Shown: positions 8,183 to 17,032, counted from the first letter of the stretch. The stretch: 64,000 bases of DNA from Limnobacter sp. MED105 (GCF_000170915.1 NZ_ABCT01000001.1:186001-250000), one strand, 5' to 3'. The notes: generated by a model from the sequence alone, not told the origin. Numbers and translations are program-made.

Positions 8183-9074
8183 ATCATGTTCTGTCGAACG
8201 AGACGGATTTCTCGCCGCTGATGGTCGAGAGATTACCTTGTGGCGGTGGCCTCAGTCTGACGGACGCCCCATGCTTCACTGGGCACACGCGACTGGTTTC
8301 CATGGTCGTCTTTATAAGCCACTTCTTGATGAACTGTCCGTTGAGTGCAACATCATAGCTTGGGATATGCGTGGACATGGAGCAAGTTCTGATGCAGCCG
8401 TTGCTTCTACATTTCGCGGTTGGGAGACCTACTATCAAGATCTAACCGCGTTGTTGGCAAAGTTGGATGAACCAGTTTGGCTTGGAGGTCATTCAATCGG
8501 TGCTACATCAAGCATTATGGCGGCTGCTCGCCAGCCAGACAAAGTGTTGGGATTGATACTTTTAGAGCCGGTGATAATGGATTCATGGCAAAGCCGAATG
8601 TTGTGGTTGTCCAAGCTGTTGCGTCGATCACACCGGTTGTCGTTGGCCGCTGGAGCCGCACGCCGACGGAATGTGTTCGATTCTTATGTCTCAGCTCTGG
8701 AAAACTATCGTGGTCGAGGTGGCTTCAAGACTTGGCCCGAGTCTTGGTTAGAGGCTTATGTCCAACATGCCTTTATACAGGATGGAGATCGTCTTCGTCT
8801 TGCATGCTCGCCGTTGTGGGAGAGCTCCACATTCGCTCAAACCGAGCATAACCCGTGGCCTGGCATTCGTCAGTTGAAGTGTCCTGTTGTTGCAATAGCT
8901 GCGGAGCGCGCTTCAACTTTCTCATCATTAGCGCAAAGACGTCTTGGAAAGATATTGCCCTCAGCCGAAGTGAGGGTTCTGGCTGGAACTACGCATTTTT
9001 TGCCTATGGAACAAACTGAGCTAGTTCGTGATGCGATGCTTAAAATCATGTTGCCAGAATGCAGGCGGAACTAA
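8163..9074 (+). CDS. Alpha/beta hydrolase
   Basis: A 303-aa alpha/beta-hydrolase. An oxyanion-region HATGFHGRLY is followed by WDMRGHGAS, the nucleophile elbow GGHSIGATSS with the catalytic serine, and a C-terminal histidine in GTTHFLPME. That completes a Ser-Asp-His triad of the esterase/lipase type. It could cleave an ester formed during alkane or fatty-alcohol metabolism. A longer frame begins at 8094, but the ATG at 8163 is preceded by GGGAAG and starts just before the hydrolase fold, so I chose it. It is co-transcribed with the two thioesterases. Confidence 0.85.
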   Translation: MVLVTNKSCSVERDGFLAADGREITLWRWPQSDGRPMLHWAHATGFHGRLYKPLLDELSVECNIIAWDMRGHGASSDAAVASTFRGWETYYQDLTALLAKLDEPVWLGGHSIGATSSIMAAARQPDKVLGLILLEPVIMDSWQSRMLWLSKLLRRSHRLSLAAGAARRRNVFDSYVSALENYRGRGGFKTWPESWLEAYVQHAFIQDGDRLRLACSPLWESSTFAQTEHNPWPGIRQLKCPVVAIAAERASTFSSLAQRRLGKILPSAEVRVLAGTTHFLPMEQTELVRDAMLKIMLPECRRN

Positions 9075-9114
9075 TTCAGAGATTGATCAAATTGCAGTTG
9101 TGAGGAGCAAATTA

Positions 9115-9333
9115 GTGGACAGTCAAGCCCAATATGATTTTATAGGCGTGGGAGCTGGCTCCTCCGGAAGTGTTTTGGCCAATAGGTTGAGCGAAAATGG
9201 CAAGTTCACGGTATTGGTATTCGAGGCAGGGCCTAGCGATAAAACCAATATGTTCGTACACATGCCAGCGGGTATGGCTAGTCTTATGCGCAGCCATAAA
9301 TACAATTGGCGATTTTAGACATCACCACAAGTG
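9115..9333 (+). pseudogene. Truncated AlkJ-like GMC alcohol dehydrogenase
   Basis: The frame from GTG 9115 (GAGGAG upstream) encodes the FAD-binding start of a GMC oxidoreductase. It shows YDFIGVGAGSSGSVLANRL, then FVHMPAG and YNWRF. Full-length members are about 530-560 aa and oxidise the alcohols made by alkane hydroxylases. Here the frame hits TAG at 9316-9318. The next codons (TSPQ) still match the family, and similarity then stops near 9333. The gene therefore has both a nonsense codon and a loss of about 470 codons. No downstream remainder is present. It abuts the recombinase operon, so that element or a deletion at its edge probably broke it. Confidence 0.8.
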
Positions 9334-9358
9334 CGTATTCTGGTGAATTCGTCCATTT

Positions 9359-9370
9359 CCTCGAAAGAGG
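9359..9370. other. Small hairpin beyond the end of the recombinase operon
   Basis: CCTC-GAAA-GAGG forms a 4-bp stem with a GNRA-type tetraloop, 32-44 bases beyond the stop of the 307-aa gene. It has no U-tract. It lies in the unmatched segment between the broken GMC gene (ending near 9333) and the operon, so it could be a weak terminator or part of the element end. Confidence 0.25.
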
Positions 9371-9402
9371 TTAATTGGCCGAATGCACTTACACAAATTT
9401 AT

Positions 9403-10326
9403 TTACAGGCCCATATAGGCATCGTCCATTCTGAGGCATATCTGTTTGCGACTTTCCAGCATCTGATAGTGGAACTCGATTTCCATATTAAATCTTCTTT
9501 CCCACGGCATGTATTTGGCCTGATGATCGACATTCACGAAGTCACTTGGATTAATGTAAAAAGTCTCTTCGCGCGGTTTTCGCATTGCCTGTAGATTAGT
9601 TCCAGAACGAGTTGTTTCCATTCGCTCATCTGATAAATCGTCAGGGCCAACATCTTTGTTAAATTTGATATCTAGTGGCTGTTCCTGTTCTTTGGATTGA
9701 TAATCTGAAGATTCACTACGCAATGCCTTGATTGTTTTTTGACTCATATCATAACTTGTGATTCGACCTTTAAATTTATAAATGCGAGTCGTGTCCTGGA
9801 GTCCGCTAACTTGTTCTGCGAGGTGTATTGTAACGTCGGAGTTTGGGCCCAAGCCAGAAAACTTAGTCAGCTTGATTTGGTTGTGTTCGACAAGACGTTC
9901 GACAACAAATTCGTGAACCTGCTGTGTGATTAGTTCCTTGGCTAAATGATCAAGTTTAGAGTTGTCGTCCTTACCTACACGGTGAATGCTATTGAGCTTC
10001 GGTTCGAACACGACACCTTGCAGGCTTGATACGATATCGACGATGTGATTATCAATCCAATCCAGCCGTTCGAAAATTGCTTCCTCATTTTCTTTTGTCG
10101 ATGAAATGTCAAAGACGAGTTGCCAATAACGGAGTTCACTTTCTGAGTCACTAACCAAGTCGCCGACTTCAATTGACCTATCAATTTGATCTCTGTAAGT
10201 GGCTGCAATTCTGTGGAAAAGATTTGCTTTTGTAGTTTTGAATAATCTAGCACTTTCAGATACCTGGCCCTCTGTTAGTGATTGCGGATTTTTCACCTTA
10301 AGTTTATGAACTACATAGAAAGTCAT
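9403..10326 (-). CDS. Unknown 307-aa protein, last gene of the recombinase operon
   Basis: I do not recognise a family. The protein is mostly hydrophilic. An alpha-helical N-terminal half (residues 25-140) is rich in charged residues, the middle looks like beta strands (ITSYDMSQKTIKALR), and the tail is Met- and Arg-rich. No signal peptide or membrane helix is evident. Its ATG directly follows the TAA of the 1811-aa recombinase, and AGGAGG lies just before it, so the two are translated as a pair in a fixed order. A role as accessory factor or DNA-binding partner of the recombinase is inference from position. Confidence 0.75.
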   Translation of the reverse strand: MTFYVVHKLKVKNPQSLTEGQVSESARLFKTTKANLFHRIAATYRDQIDRSIEVGDLVSDSESELRYWQLVFDISSTKENEEAIFERLDWIDNHIVDIVSSLQGVVFEPKLNSIHRVGKDDNSKLDHLAKELITQQVHEFVVERLVEHNQIKLTKFSGLGPNSDVTIHLAEQVSGLQDTTRIYKFKGRITSYDMSQKTIKALRSESSDYQSKEQEQPLDIKFNKDVGPDDLSDERMETTRSGTNLQAMRKPREETFYINPSDFVNVDHQAKYMPWERRFNMEIEFHYQMLESRKQICLRMDDAYMGL

Positions 10327-13300
10327 TTAGTAGCCTCCTGCTAACAGATGTACAATCAATCCAATCCAGAAAAATTCGGTATTCGAAAAAGGCACGTCTT
10401 TCTTTTGACGTTTGACACCAATGACCCACACTGTCTCTAGATCAATATTGAACTTGACTGTTTGACGCACAGGACCAACTGATAAGCTGAATCGAGTGCT
10501 CAGTCCAAGATCTGTCAAGACATTCCGAATATCGCATTTTTGACTGTAAGAATTTGACCAAAAGAACAAATCTTTGGAGTCGAATCCGAGGAACTGAAGC
10601 AGGTCTAAAATGTGGATGAGATTCACAAGATCCTTTTCTTTCATCGATTCGCGGATCACATAATGAGCATCCTCAGTGAAGTTACCGAGTGGATCAAAGT
10701 TAGAGTTGAGTTCAAATGGAATTCGTTTAAGAGCCAATATTTCTGATGTTTTTGCAGGTGTTGCCTGCACTCGGTGAATCAAGTCAGCAGTATCTGCATT
10801 ATCAGGTAATTGTTTTTCAAGGCGTTCGTAGAAGGCTCGGCTCAGGAAAATGCCGTTCGTTTTCGTGTGAGCGAAGCGGGCAGGGCGTAGGTTAGGCGGA
10901 AATGATCTAAATATATTTTCAAGATGATAGAGCCGGCTTGCGATTTTCGGGTTGGCAGTGGAACAAGGATTTATCGTATTGCTAGATTGGTTGAGGTAAT
11001 CAAGTGATCCGAGAATGTAGTCTTTGACGTTAAAAGTACGCAGATTTATTGACTCATCGAGTTGATGAGCTGAACCTTTAAGGCCGTATCTTGAAGCCAA
11101 TGAGAAGGCGAAACTTTCGCTTTGAGTATCAGTGTTCCCGAGCGCGCCTTCACAAAATTGACTGTTGTACAAGGAGTCGATAACCTCAAACCCGCGATGT
11201 GAATAGGTTTCTAGTAGCGTGGTTGTTCCTGCATGCCCGAGAATTCTGCTCGCGACAAATAGTGTTTTGCGATTCACGTTTTCGGGTGTTGTATGAATCA
11301 ATCTTTCGCCGGTTAACGGATTGTCAGGATTGCAGCAAATTGCACTCTCAAAAAGTCCATATGTCAGCTCGTCAGCAAAGGTATGTCGCAGGGTGTGAAT
11401 ACTCCCTCTGAAAGTAACATTTCGAATGATTTGGTTTAGACGCAAACTAATCTCGCGCGCAGAGGACTGAATCAAATCGCCAAGGTAACTTGCTTTCGCT
11501 GTGATTGCTCGGTGCTTTATTCTTTGAAGGATCCCTTTCTCCTCACTTGTAATTTTAGTTTGAGATAACACATAGCGATTGGAAGCAGGAAATTTGGGTC
11601 TAAAAACAGAATCGCCCACCACCCTGAGCAGCGGGGTAGTATCTAGAAGCTGCAGATTGACGGGCTTTAGAAAGAGAGACTCAGTTTTCCTCAGACCAAA
11701 ACGACGAAGAAGAACAAAAATTGCTTGAACCGCTTCGGGCTGGGTTTCTTGAATTTTTTTAAAGATCAGATTTAGTTCTTTCTGAGAAAAGAGATGTGTG
11801 GCTGGGTTATAAACCGCACCAATACTGTCGAACTTCACGGACATCAAAGGATTCAGTTCTGCTAGTTTGGAGAATAGGTCCCTAATTTGACGCAGATCGT
11901 CTTTAGCAGATTGCAGGATCTGTTGTCTGTCCAGTAGGTAGCCGTTAATGGTTTCAATTGCCTCATCGAGTTGTTCATCATCGATTTCCTGCTCGAGGTT
12001 GGTCTCTTTAAAAAGATTCCCAATTCTTCCGTAGTAATTGAGCTTGGTGCTTTTAGCCAAACTTTTTCGTCCAGAGGGTCTTCTACTCTCTATATCTTTG
12101 GCATAGCTTAAAAGTGCCGATTTACACAGAGAGGGTCTCGCTGCAATTTCTGTACTTAGTCTTAGCATCGCGCCAAGGGCGTCATCCATGATTGCTTCAA
12201 TATGGCTTGCGACAGATTTACACAATAGCCCTTGTTCATGGAAGTCAGTTAAAGTGTCCGAGGTGGAGCTCTCCTCGATGGCTTGGTCATGGGTGCCCCC
12301 AGAAAAGTTATCCTTAATTTCGAGTCCTGTAGCGCTAACAAATGAGCTTGTAGCGGTCGCTTGGGATGGATTAGGGTCTTTGTTACCGGGATCGGGATAT
12401 GCAATCGCATCGGTCGCTATAACTTCATGCGAGAGATACTTAGTTGCGGGCGCTAGTCGAGCGTTACTTGCCACGTGATCTGTGTCAGGATCAGTGAGTT
12501 GTTGAAAGCTTAGATAATTTGAGCTGCGATGCTTGGTGTCGCCTGAGGCAATCGCGGACAAACAACCGGGTAATTCGTATAGTTGGTAGGATTGCTCAAT
12601 TTCAGCGAAATAATAAAGTAGGTCTTTTTTGGTGTTAAGCGATGATCCACTGACTCCGAGGCGATTTATTTTAGCCTGCAGGTCACGCCCTAGTTTTTCC
12701 AAATTATTGCTGCTCTGGCGAAAGCTTAGTTGATTGACCAGCCGTTCATAATAGTGAATTGACAGGCGATGAAGCTCGTGCCGTCTGACCGGAGTGAGCG
12801 GATGGGGCTGCGTATCGACAAAATGAATGTCAATAAATGTTTTATCGGATACTGTTCCAAGCAGGTAATTTCCTTTTAGAACCTGCTGAATTGCTATTTT
12901 ACAGGTAATGCCATTTAGCTTGATTAAAGAGAGTGCGAACAGAAATTCAAGATTGACCTTTTGTTTCGCCTGGGTGTTGGATTGGAGGATCTCCATGATG
13001 CCTGGGTGAGACGCCCGGTATTCCGAATATTTTCGACAAAAGTCGATTGGCACTCTCTCGTTGACGGTACGGCCAACACGCGAGAAGAATTTCATGTCAA
13101 GGCCTGGTGCTAACTTTCGAAGAAACCGAGTGAACTTGTAAAAATAGATATCAAAATGAATCCGGTTGCTTAGCTCCAATTGGGCTTGTTTGAGTGCTTT
13201 GTCAATTCGATCTTGTGCTTTCTGTTCAGGTCGCAAGCCTTCAATAATTGATTCCGCATCTTGGTAGGCCCTCGCTGAAACTGACTTGTGTAATGCTTTA

Positions 13301-15762
13301 TGTTCAGTCCTTCGCAATTGCAAGCCAAAGCGTTTGGGTATCGACTGCCCCCACACATCAACGTCTTTGCTACTGAATTCAAAATCAATGGATTCACTAA
13401 TATTTAGGAACTTTAAGATCCTATCTGCAAAGTCACGAACTCGTTGGTGATCCTTATTCATTGTTCTTAGGCTTGATGCGCCGTAAACTGGAATCTTGTC
13501 GTTTTCATGGCCTAATAGTCCATCCACAATGTCTCTATCGGTGATCTCGCAGTGGTTACTGACAAAGTGACGCAAGAAATTGGCCTGTAAGGTATCGAAA
13601 TTTTCAAGGAGTGTTATATCCGCAGAAATACCTTCAATACCGTTTTCTGTCAGGAAAAAGAAAAATGGGATACCTTGAGTGTTTGAAAGGCTTGGCGTGA
13701 CGAGAAGCGATTCGATTTGTTTCGAAAGCTTAGGCGTGTTGGTTCGAAGTAGATTGGCGAGGCGTTTAAGAGCATTTCGATAGGAGATGCCAATTTCATC
13801 AGCGAGCGATTTACAAAGTGGTACCACACGTCTTGGCTCCCTTAGTAAAACATCTTTGTCATCAACAATCGTGAGATCAAAAGTGTCTGTGAATAAATCA
13901 AGATCGCAATATGCATCTTTAACGGGTCGCCCGCCCGTTGTTAGATAGATCCGGAAGATCAAGTAGGTAACCCAAGCATTCCAAGACATGCAAAGTGATT
14001 TGCTGTTTATGGCATGCTTTAATTGGCTAACCATGATAGCTACATCGGCTCTAAATTTCTCAAGATCAAAAGCGTAAGGGGAGCCCGCGACGTTTTTCTC
14101 TTTGTGGATTACGGAATAGTAGGCGCATTTCGAAGGAAGCTCTGATCGAGCGTTTTTTTGTATCAACATTGCTGCCGATTCTGGATGCCCTTGTGCAAGG
14201 AGCATCAGTCGTCGGCTGCTTTGCAGCCAGGCATTCGATTCAAACCCGAAATGTACTTTTACCTGATCAATTTTCTCAGGATCGAACTTTCTATCAATCG
14301 CCAGGTCGTAGAGGCTCTCATGGGTTTGAATATTCCATTGGTCCTTTAGAAAGTTTTGGAGTTTGGTGGGTAGAGATCTCCGCTCTATCCTTTCGGACGG
14401 CAAAAGAGCTGAATGAAGAAAAGTCGTTTTGCCGATATGTTGAAGTGATGGACGAAGTCTCCATATCGCGGAAAAATCCTCCATGAATCCAAACTCCGGT
14501 TCTGGCAGATGATGGACTCTGAGTGCTAGCGCACCTTCAAGGTTGGCACCGATTTGATATCCGATCCAAATTAACACGTCTGCTAAAGTGTCATTGGTGA
14601 TTTCGCTGGTGTTGCCCGCCTCCAAAGTTGCGTAGGCACTGATATGTTCAGCCTGAAGCGGCAAGTGTGGGTTGGTCGGGAAATAGGTCGAAAGGTTGAA
14701 ATCAAGCAGTACTTGCCCAATGGCTTTTGCCTCTAGCTCAGGGGCGTCCTGATTGTTGTTTTGTTGTCCCTTGGTATGACCGTCAATGTTTGAACCAGTG
14801 TGGTCGTCTGGTTGCGCATTACTGAAGTTCTGTTTAAAAAGCGCTTTTAACCTCCGGACTTCCTTGCCATCATCATCGTTTATTTTGTACCTGTTCAATT
14901 TCAAAGACTGGATCCCTGAAAGAGAGTCTGGACCAAAGTAAAGAACAGGTTTTTCAGACGGAGAAAAGAAATTCAAGAAACTCTTCTGAATATTCCTCTG
15001 ATATTTCGTTTCGTTATCGTTTGGAAGAACAGTCGTTGATCTCGATAGACGAAGTTCAGTTTCTAACTTTTCCTTGAATACTTTTTCACTTTTCGATGGC
15101 TTGTCGAAGCGTTGAAACAGATGGATCAGAAAATCACGGTTTTGGTTTTCGTTTACTGGCGCAAAAGTTTGGCGTATCTCATTGAGAAATTTAAGATGGG
15201 GCATGCGAAATATCACGCTTCCATGGGTGAAACAATAGCATTCAAACAACTGCTTTAATATTAGCAAAGCGGTTTGTGTATAGCCGAAATTGGGATGCTG
15301 CTGCCAACTTTGAAAAAGCAGCTCAACAATTGGGTATTCACCGCGTGAAATTTGCTGAGCTCTGAAAATCGGTCGTTTTGTATTGATAGTTTGTAATTGC
15401 TGATCACATGCTCCGTAAGCATCGTAGCTTCGGATTATATGGATCAGATGGTGGAGGTTTCTGTAGAAATCATCTTGGTGCGACCATGCTTGTAAAGTTT
15501 CCCTGTAGTGCGTAGTGCATAGCCAGCCAAGGCAGTAATGGAGAAAGCCCCCTCCCGCAAAAGGGATAGTAATTTCCGACTCAACCTTATGATTACGTAG
15601 CCCGTTATGAAGACGTAGATCTTCCCCGATTGCCCAGCTTCGTCTTAAATTGGTTACAAAGTGAGCGGGAAGGTCTATTTTGTCGGTTACCGCTGCAAGC
15701 GCATCCTCAAACTGGCCACAGTCTTGGATTAGATTTGGATTCCAGTTGGGGATATTTTTCAT
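10327..15762 (-). CDS. Giant protein with two tandem tyrosine-recombinase catalytic domains
   Basis: The protein has 1811 aa, against roughly 300-700 for usual integrases. Domain 2 is canonical: a SAM-like core-binding segment at about 1205-1295, Arg about 1356 (RRFGLRKTES), HTLRHTF (about H1456, R1459), LGHAGTTT (about H1510) and TYSH (about Y1519). Domain 1 at about 560-770 repeats the pattern: TTGGRPVKDA (about R611), NFLRHF (about R731, with Asn in the first His position), LLGHEND (about H752) and VYGASS (about Y760). The first 550 residues and the C-terminal 290 match nothing I know, and the tail is hydrophobic. It should catalyse integration or excision of the island. Its ATG overlaps the stop of the 49-aa gene. 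Whether domain 1 is active is unknown. Confidence 0.85.
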   Translation of the reverse strand: MKNIPNWNPNLIQDCGQFEDALAAVTDKIDLPAHFVTNLRRSWAIGEDLRLHNGLRNHKVESEITIPFAGGGFLHYCLGWLCTTHYRETLQAWSHQDDFYRNLHHLIHIIRSYDAYGACDQQLQTINTKRPIFRAQQISRGEYPIVELLFQSWQQHPNFGYTQTALLILKQLFECYCFTHGSVIFRMPHLKFLNEIRQTFAPVNENQNRDFLIHLFQRFDKPSKSEKVFKEKLETELRLSRSTTVLPNDNETKYQRNIQKSFLNFFSPSEKPVLYFGPDSLSGIQSLKLNRYKINDDDGKEVRRLKALFKQNFSNAQPDDHTGSNIDGHTKGQQNNNQDAPELEAKAIGQVLLDFNLSTYFPTNPHLPLQAEHISAYATLEAGNTSEITNDTLADVLIWIGYQIGANLEGALALRVHHLPEPEFGFMEDFSAIWRLRPSLQHIGKTTFLHSALLPSERIERRSLPTKLQNFLKDQWNIQTHESLYDLAIDRKFDPEKIDQVKVHFGFESNAWLQSSRRLMLLAQGHPESAAMLIQKNARSELPSKCAYYSVIHKEKNVAGSPYAFDLEKFRADVAIMVSQLKHAINSKSLCMSWNAWVTYLIFRIYLTTGGRPVKDAYCDLDLFTDTFDLTIVDDKDVLLREPRRVVPLCKSLADEIGISYRNALKRLANLLRTNTPKLSKQIESLLVTPSLSNTQGIPFFFFLTENGIEGISADITLLENFDTLQANFLRHFVSNHCEITDRDIVDGLLGHENDKIPVYGASSLRTMNKDHQRVRDFADRILKFLNISESIDFEFSSKDVDVWGQSIPKRFGLQLRRTEHKALHKSVSARAYQDAESIIEGLRPEQKAQDRIDKALKQAQLELSNRIHFDIYFYKFTRFLRKLAPGLDMKFFSRVGRTVNERVPIDFCRKYSEYRASHPGIMEILQSNTQAKQKVNLEFLFALSLIKLNGITCKIAIQQVLKGNYLLGTVSDKTFIDIHFVDTQPHPLTPVRRHELHRLSIHYYERLVNQLSFRQSSNNLEKLGRDLQAKINRLGVSGSSLNTKKDLLYYFAEIEQSYQLYELPGCLSAIASGDTKHRSSNYLSFQQLTDPDTDHVASNARLAPATKYLSHEVIATDAIAYPDPGNKDPNPSQATATSSFVSATGLEIKDNFSGGTHDQAIEESSTSDTLTDFHEQGLLCKSVASHIEAIMDDALGAMLRLSTEIAARPSLCKSALLSYAKDIESRRPSGRKSLAKSTKLNYYGRIGNLFKETNLEQEIDDEQLDEAIETINGYLLDRQQILQSAKDDLRQIRDLFSKLAELNPLMSVKFDSIGAVYNPATHLFSQKELNLIFKKIQETQPEAVQAIFVLLRRFGLRKTESLFLKPVNLQLLDTTPLLRVVGDSVFRPKFPASNRYVLSQTKITSEEKGILQRIKHRAITAKASYLGDLIQSSAREISLRLNQIIRNVTFRGSIHTLRHTFADELTYGLFESAICCNPDNPLTGERLIHTTPENVNRKTLFVASRILGHAGTTTLLETYSHRGFEVIDSLYNSQFCEGALGNTDTQSESFAFSLASRYGLKGSAHQLDESINLRTFNVKDYILGSLDYLNQSSNTINPCSTANPKIASRLYHLENIFRSFPPNLRPARFAHTKTNGIFLSRAFYERLEKQLPDNADTADLIHRVQATPAKTSEILALKRIPFELNSNFDPLGNFTEDAHYVIRESMKEKDLVNLIHILDLLQFLGFDSKDLFFWSNSYSQKCDIRNVLTDLGLSTRFSLSVGPVRQTVKFNIDLETVWVIGVKRQKKDVPFSNTEFFWIGLIVHLLAGGY

Positions 15763-15908
15763 ATGGCGGTGTCCCAGCTTGACAACATCGTTGCAAATAT
15801 CGTTACGATTGCACCGAGAAGACTTGATTTGAACAAGCTATATCGCTTACACTTCGAGCAAGTGGATTGGGGGCTCCCGGTCGGCGCTATAGCCTCGGTG
15901 GGTTTCAT
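15759..15908 (-). CDS. 49-aa CxxC / transmembrane miniprotein
   Basis: A short frame whose ATG overlaps the DUF3800 stop as ATGA and whose TGA overlaps the recombinase ATG as ATGA. It fills the apparent gap between the two genes exactly, which strongly suggests translation. The protein has a Pro/Thr-rich start, a CSKCKR metal-knuckle-like motif at residues 17-22, and a hydrophobic stretch of about 18 residues (SLLGAIVTIFATML) that could span a membrane. The function is unknown. It might anchor the recombinase, act as a leader for translational coupling, or be a small toxin or antitoxin-like peptide. Confidence 0.6.
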   Translation of the reverse strand: MKPTEAIAPTGSPQSTCSKCKRYSLFKSSLLGAIVTIFATMLSSWDTAI

Positions 15909-16708
15909 CGGGGCTTTTCGCTTTTTTGGGGCGGATAAACTTTTAAGCCCCAATTTTCATATCCTTGCCCGACGTTTTTTCGACCTCCAGAGCAATAAAA
16001 CTTCTCCTTCAAGATTTCAAAAGCACTGTTTGGTTGATCGGGGCGCAGAATGTTAAGGCCAATCGGCCTAGCGACGAGGTCAGCCAGTTGCAGGCCAGGG
16101 GAATCCACCTTTTTATCCGCAAAAATAATCTCAAAAGGGAAGTTGATTCCAACGCGATTTGCTCCATCGGTCATCCGACGAAACTCAAGCTCTAACTCGT
16201 CGTCTTCTTTTTTACCTCGACATTCAAAGACTACGTGGGTGAGTTGCTTGTGCTGACTCTTCTCCTGCAGGAACTCATAGAGTGTTTCCAAACAAAAGCC
16301 TAGTGCTAAATGATAGGGGTTCTCGTTTTGGTCAGGCGAGCCTTTGAGTTTTGATTTGTCGATGACACAACTAGCCAGAATAAAGTTGTGGGTTTTGATT
16401 AGTTGACTCAGTTCGTCCAGGAATTTGGTTTTTTGCAGCTTGCTTTTGAAGGTGAATGCGCCTTTTTCTTTTCTGATGTCGTGTTCATGTAGTACAACCA
16501 AGTCATGACCGAAGTGCTGGAACTTGAATTGGTGCAGTGCGGAAACAACGCGATTGGCGTAATGCCTTTTGTGAAATATGCAAAAGGCAAGGACGAAAAT
16601 TGGATAGTTTGGATCCAAATTTTGCATGCCATGGTCACCACTTTCGTCGACATAGACGATGTAGTCACTGAATAAGCTGGGTGTGGTTTGGTCGGTTTTG
16701 CTGCTCAT
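15905..16708 (-). CDS. DUF3800 domain protein
   Basis: A 267-aa protein with the DUF3800 signature YVDESGDHG near residue 18 and the C-terminal GLQLADLVARP motif. Both carry acidic residues that resemble an RNase H-like or nuclease active site. DUF3800 proteins are common in mobile and defence islands and have no settled function. It is the first gene of the leftward four-gene operon (DUF3800, 49-aa protein, giant recombinase, 307-aa protein), with a palindrome at 16723-16736 just upstream. A role in DNA processing during transposition, or in defence carried by the element, is inference. Confidence 0.88.
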   Translation of the reverse strand: MSSKTDQTTPSLFSDYIVYVDESGDHGMQNLDPNYPIFVLAFCIFHKRHYANRVVSALHQFKFQHFGHDLVVLHEHDIRKEKGAFTFKSKLQKTKFLDELSQLIKTHNFILASCVIDKSKLKGSPDQNENPYHLALGFCLETLYEFLQEKSQHKQLTHVVFECRGKKEDDELELEFRRMTDGANRVGINFPFEIIFADKKVDSPGLQLADLVARPIGLNILRPDQPNSAFEILKEKFYCSGGRKNVGQGYENWGLKVYPPQKSEKPR

Positions 16709-16722
16709 TGTGGTCTCGCAGT

Positions 16723-16736
16723 GACTTTGAAAAGTC
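16723..16736. promoter_or_regulatory. Palindrome upstream of the recombinase operon
   Basis: GACTTT-GA-AAAGTC is a perfect inverted repeat 15-28 bases before the DUF3800 start codon. A direct repeat GTGAC (16721-16725 and 16738-16742) surrounds it. The position fits an operator or core promoter element controlling expression of the recombinase genes. Function is inferred. Confidence 0.35.
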
Positions 16737-16965
16737 TGTGACGAACAAAATTCAGTCGCCTACGGATGTGCCGCAAAGTGGGCCGAGACTCCAAAAACCA
16801 CAAAAATAGCGAAATAGTACCGAGACGTTAAATGGTGTTATCTCACAGTTTGTGTGTGAAAGCAACAAAGTATAGAAATGCACATCGTCTTGAAAAGCGC
16901 GAATTAACGTCGTTTAGAGTGAATGTAAGTTGTATGAGATACATCTTTTCCCCTTGGCCTCCGAA

Positions 16966-16990
16966 GGTTCGATCCCCGCCAGCCGCGCCA
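16966..16990 (+). repeat. tRNA 3'-end fragment, probable att site of the island
   Basis: The 25 bases read as a T-loop (GGTTCGATC), the 3' half of a T-stem (CCCGC), seven acceptor-stem bases (CAGCCGC), discriminator G and encoded CCA. The upstream bases do not pair with the T-stem and no D- or anticodon arm is present, so this is only the tRNA 3' end. Tyrosine recombinases commonly integrate at tRNA 3' ends and leave such a duplicate at the far edge of the island. The complete tRNA, with acceptor 5' GCGGCTG, would lie beyond the left window end. The isotype cannot be told from this piece. Confidence 0.65.
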
Positions 16991-17032
16991 TTCTTTGTAT
17001 CATTGAGCAAATCATTCGTGTAAGTTAATGAA

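Larger units (their letters stand above)
16709..17032. other. Island-chromosome junction region without genes
   Basis: There are 324 bases with no convincing coding frame. From left to right they hold the palindrome before the DUF3800 operon, an A+T-rich stretch with a TCACA/TGTGA inverted pair (16843-16859), and the tRNA 3'-end fragment at 16966-16990. Base composition changes to the G+C-richer chromosome immediately after that. Confidence 0.6.

Noticed and set aside
9403-16708. Prophage
   Set aside because: There is a recombinase but no capsid, terminase, tail, lysis or repressor gene, so this is an integrative island module.
16921-17000. Complete tRNA gene at the island end
   Set aside because: Only the T-loop, T-stem 3' half, acceptor 3' strand and CCA are present. 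The upstream bases do not form the T-stem, and there is no anticodon or D arm.
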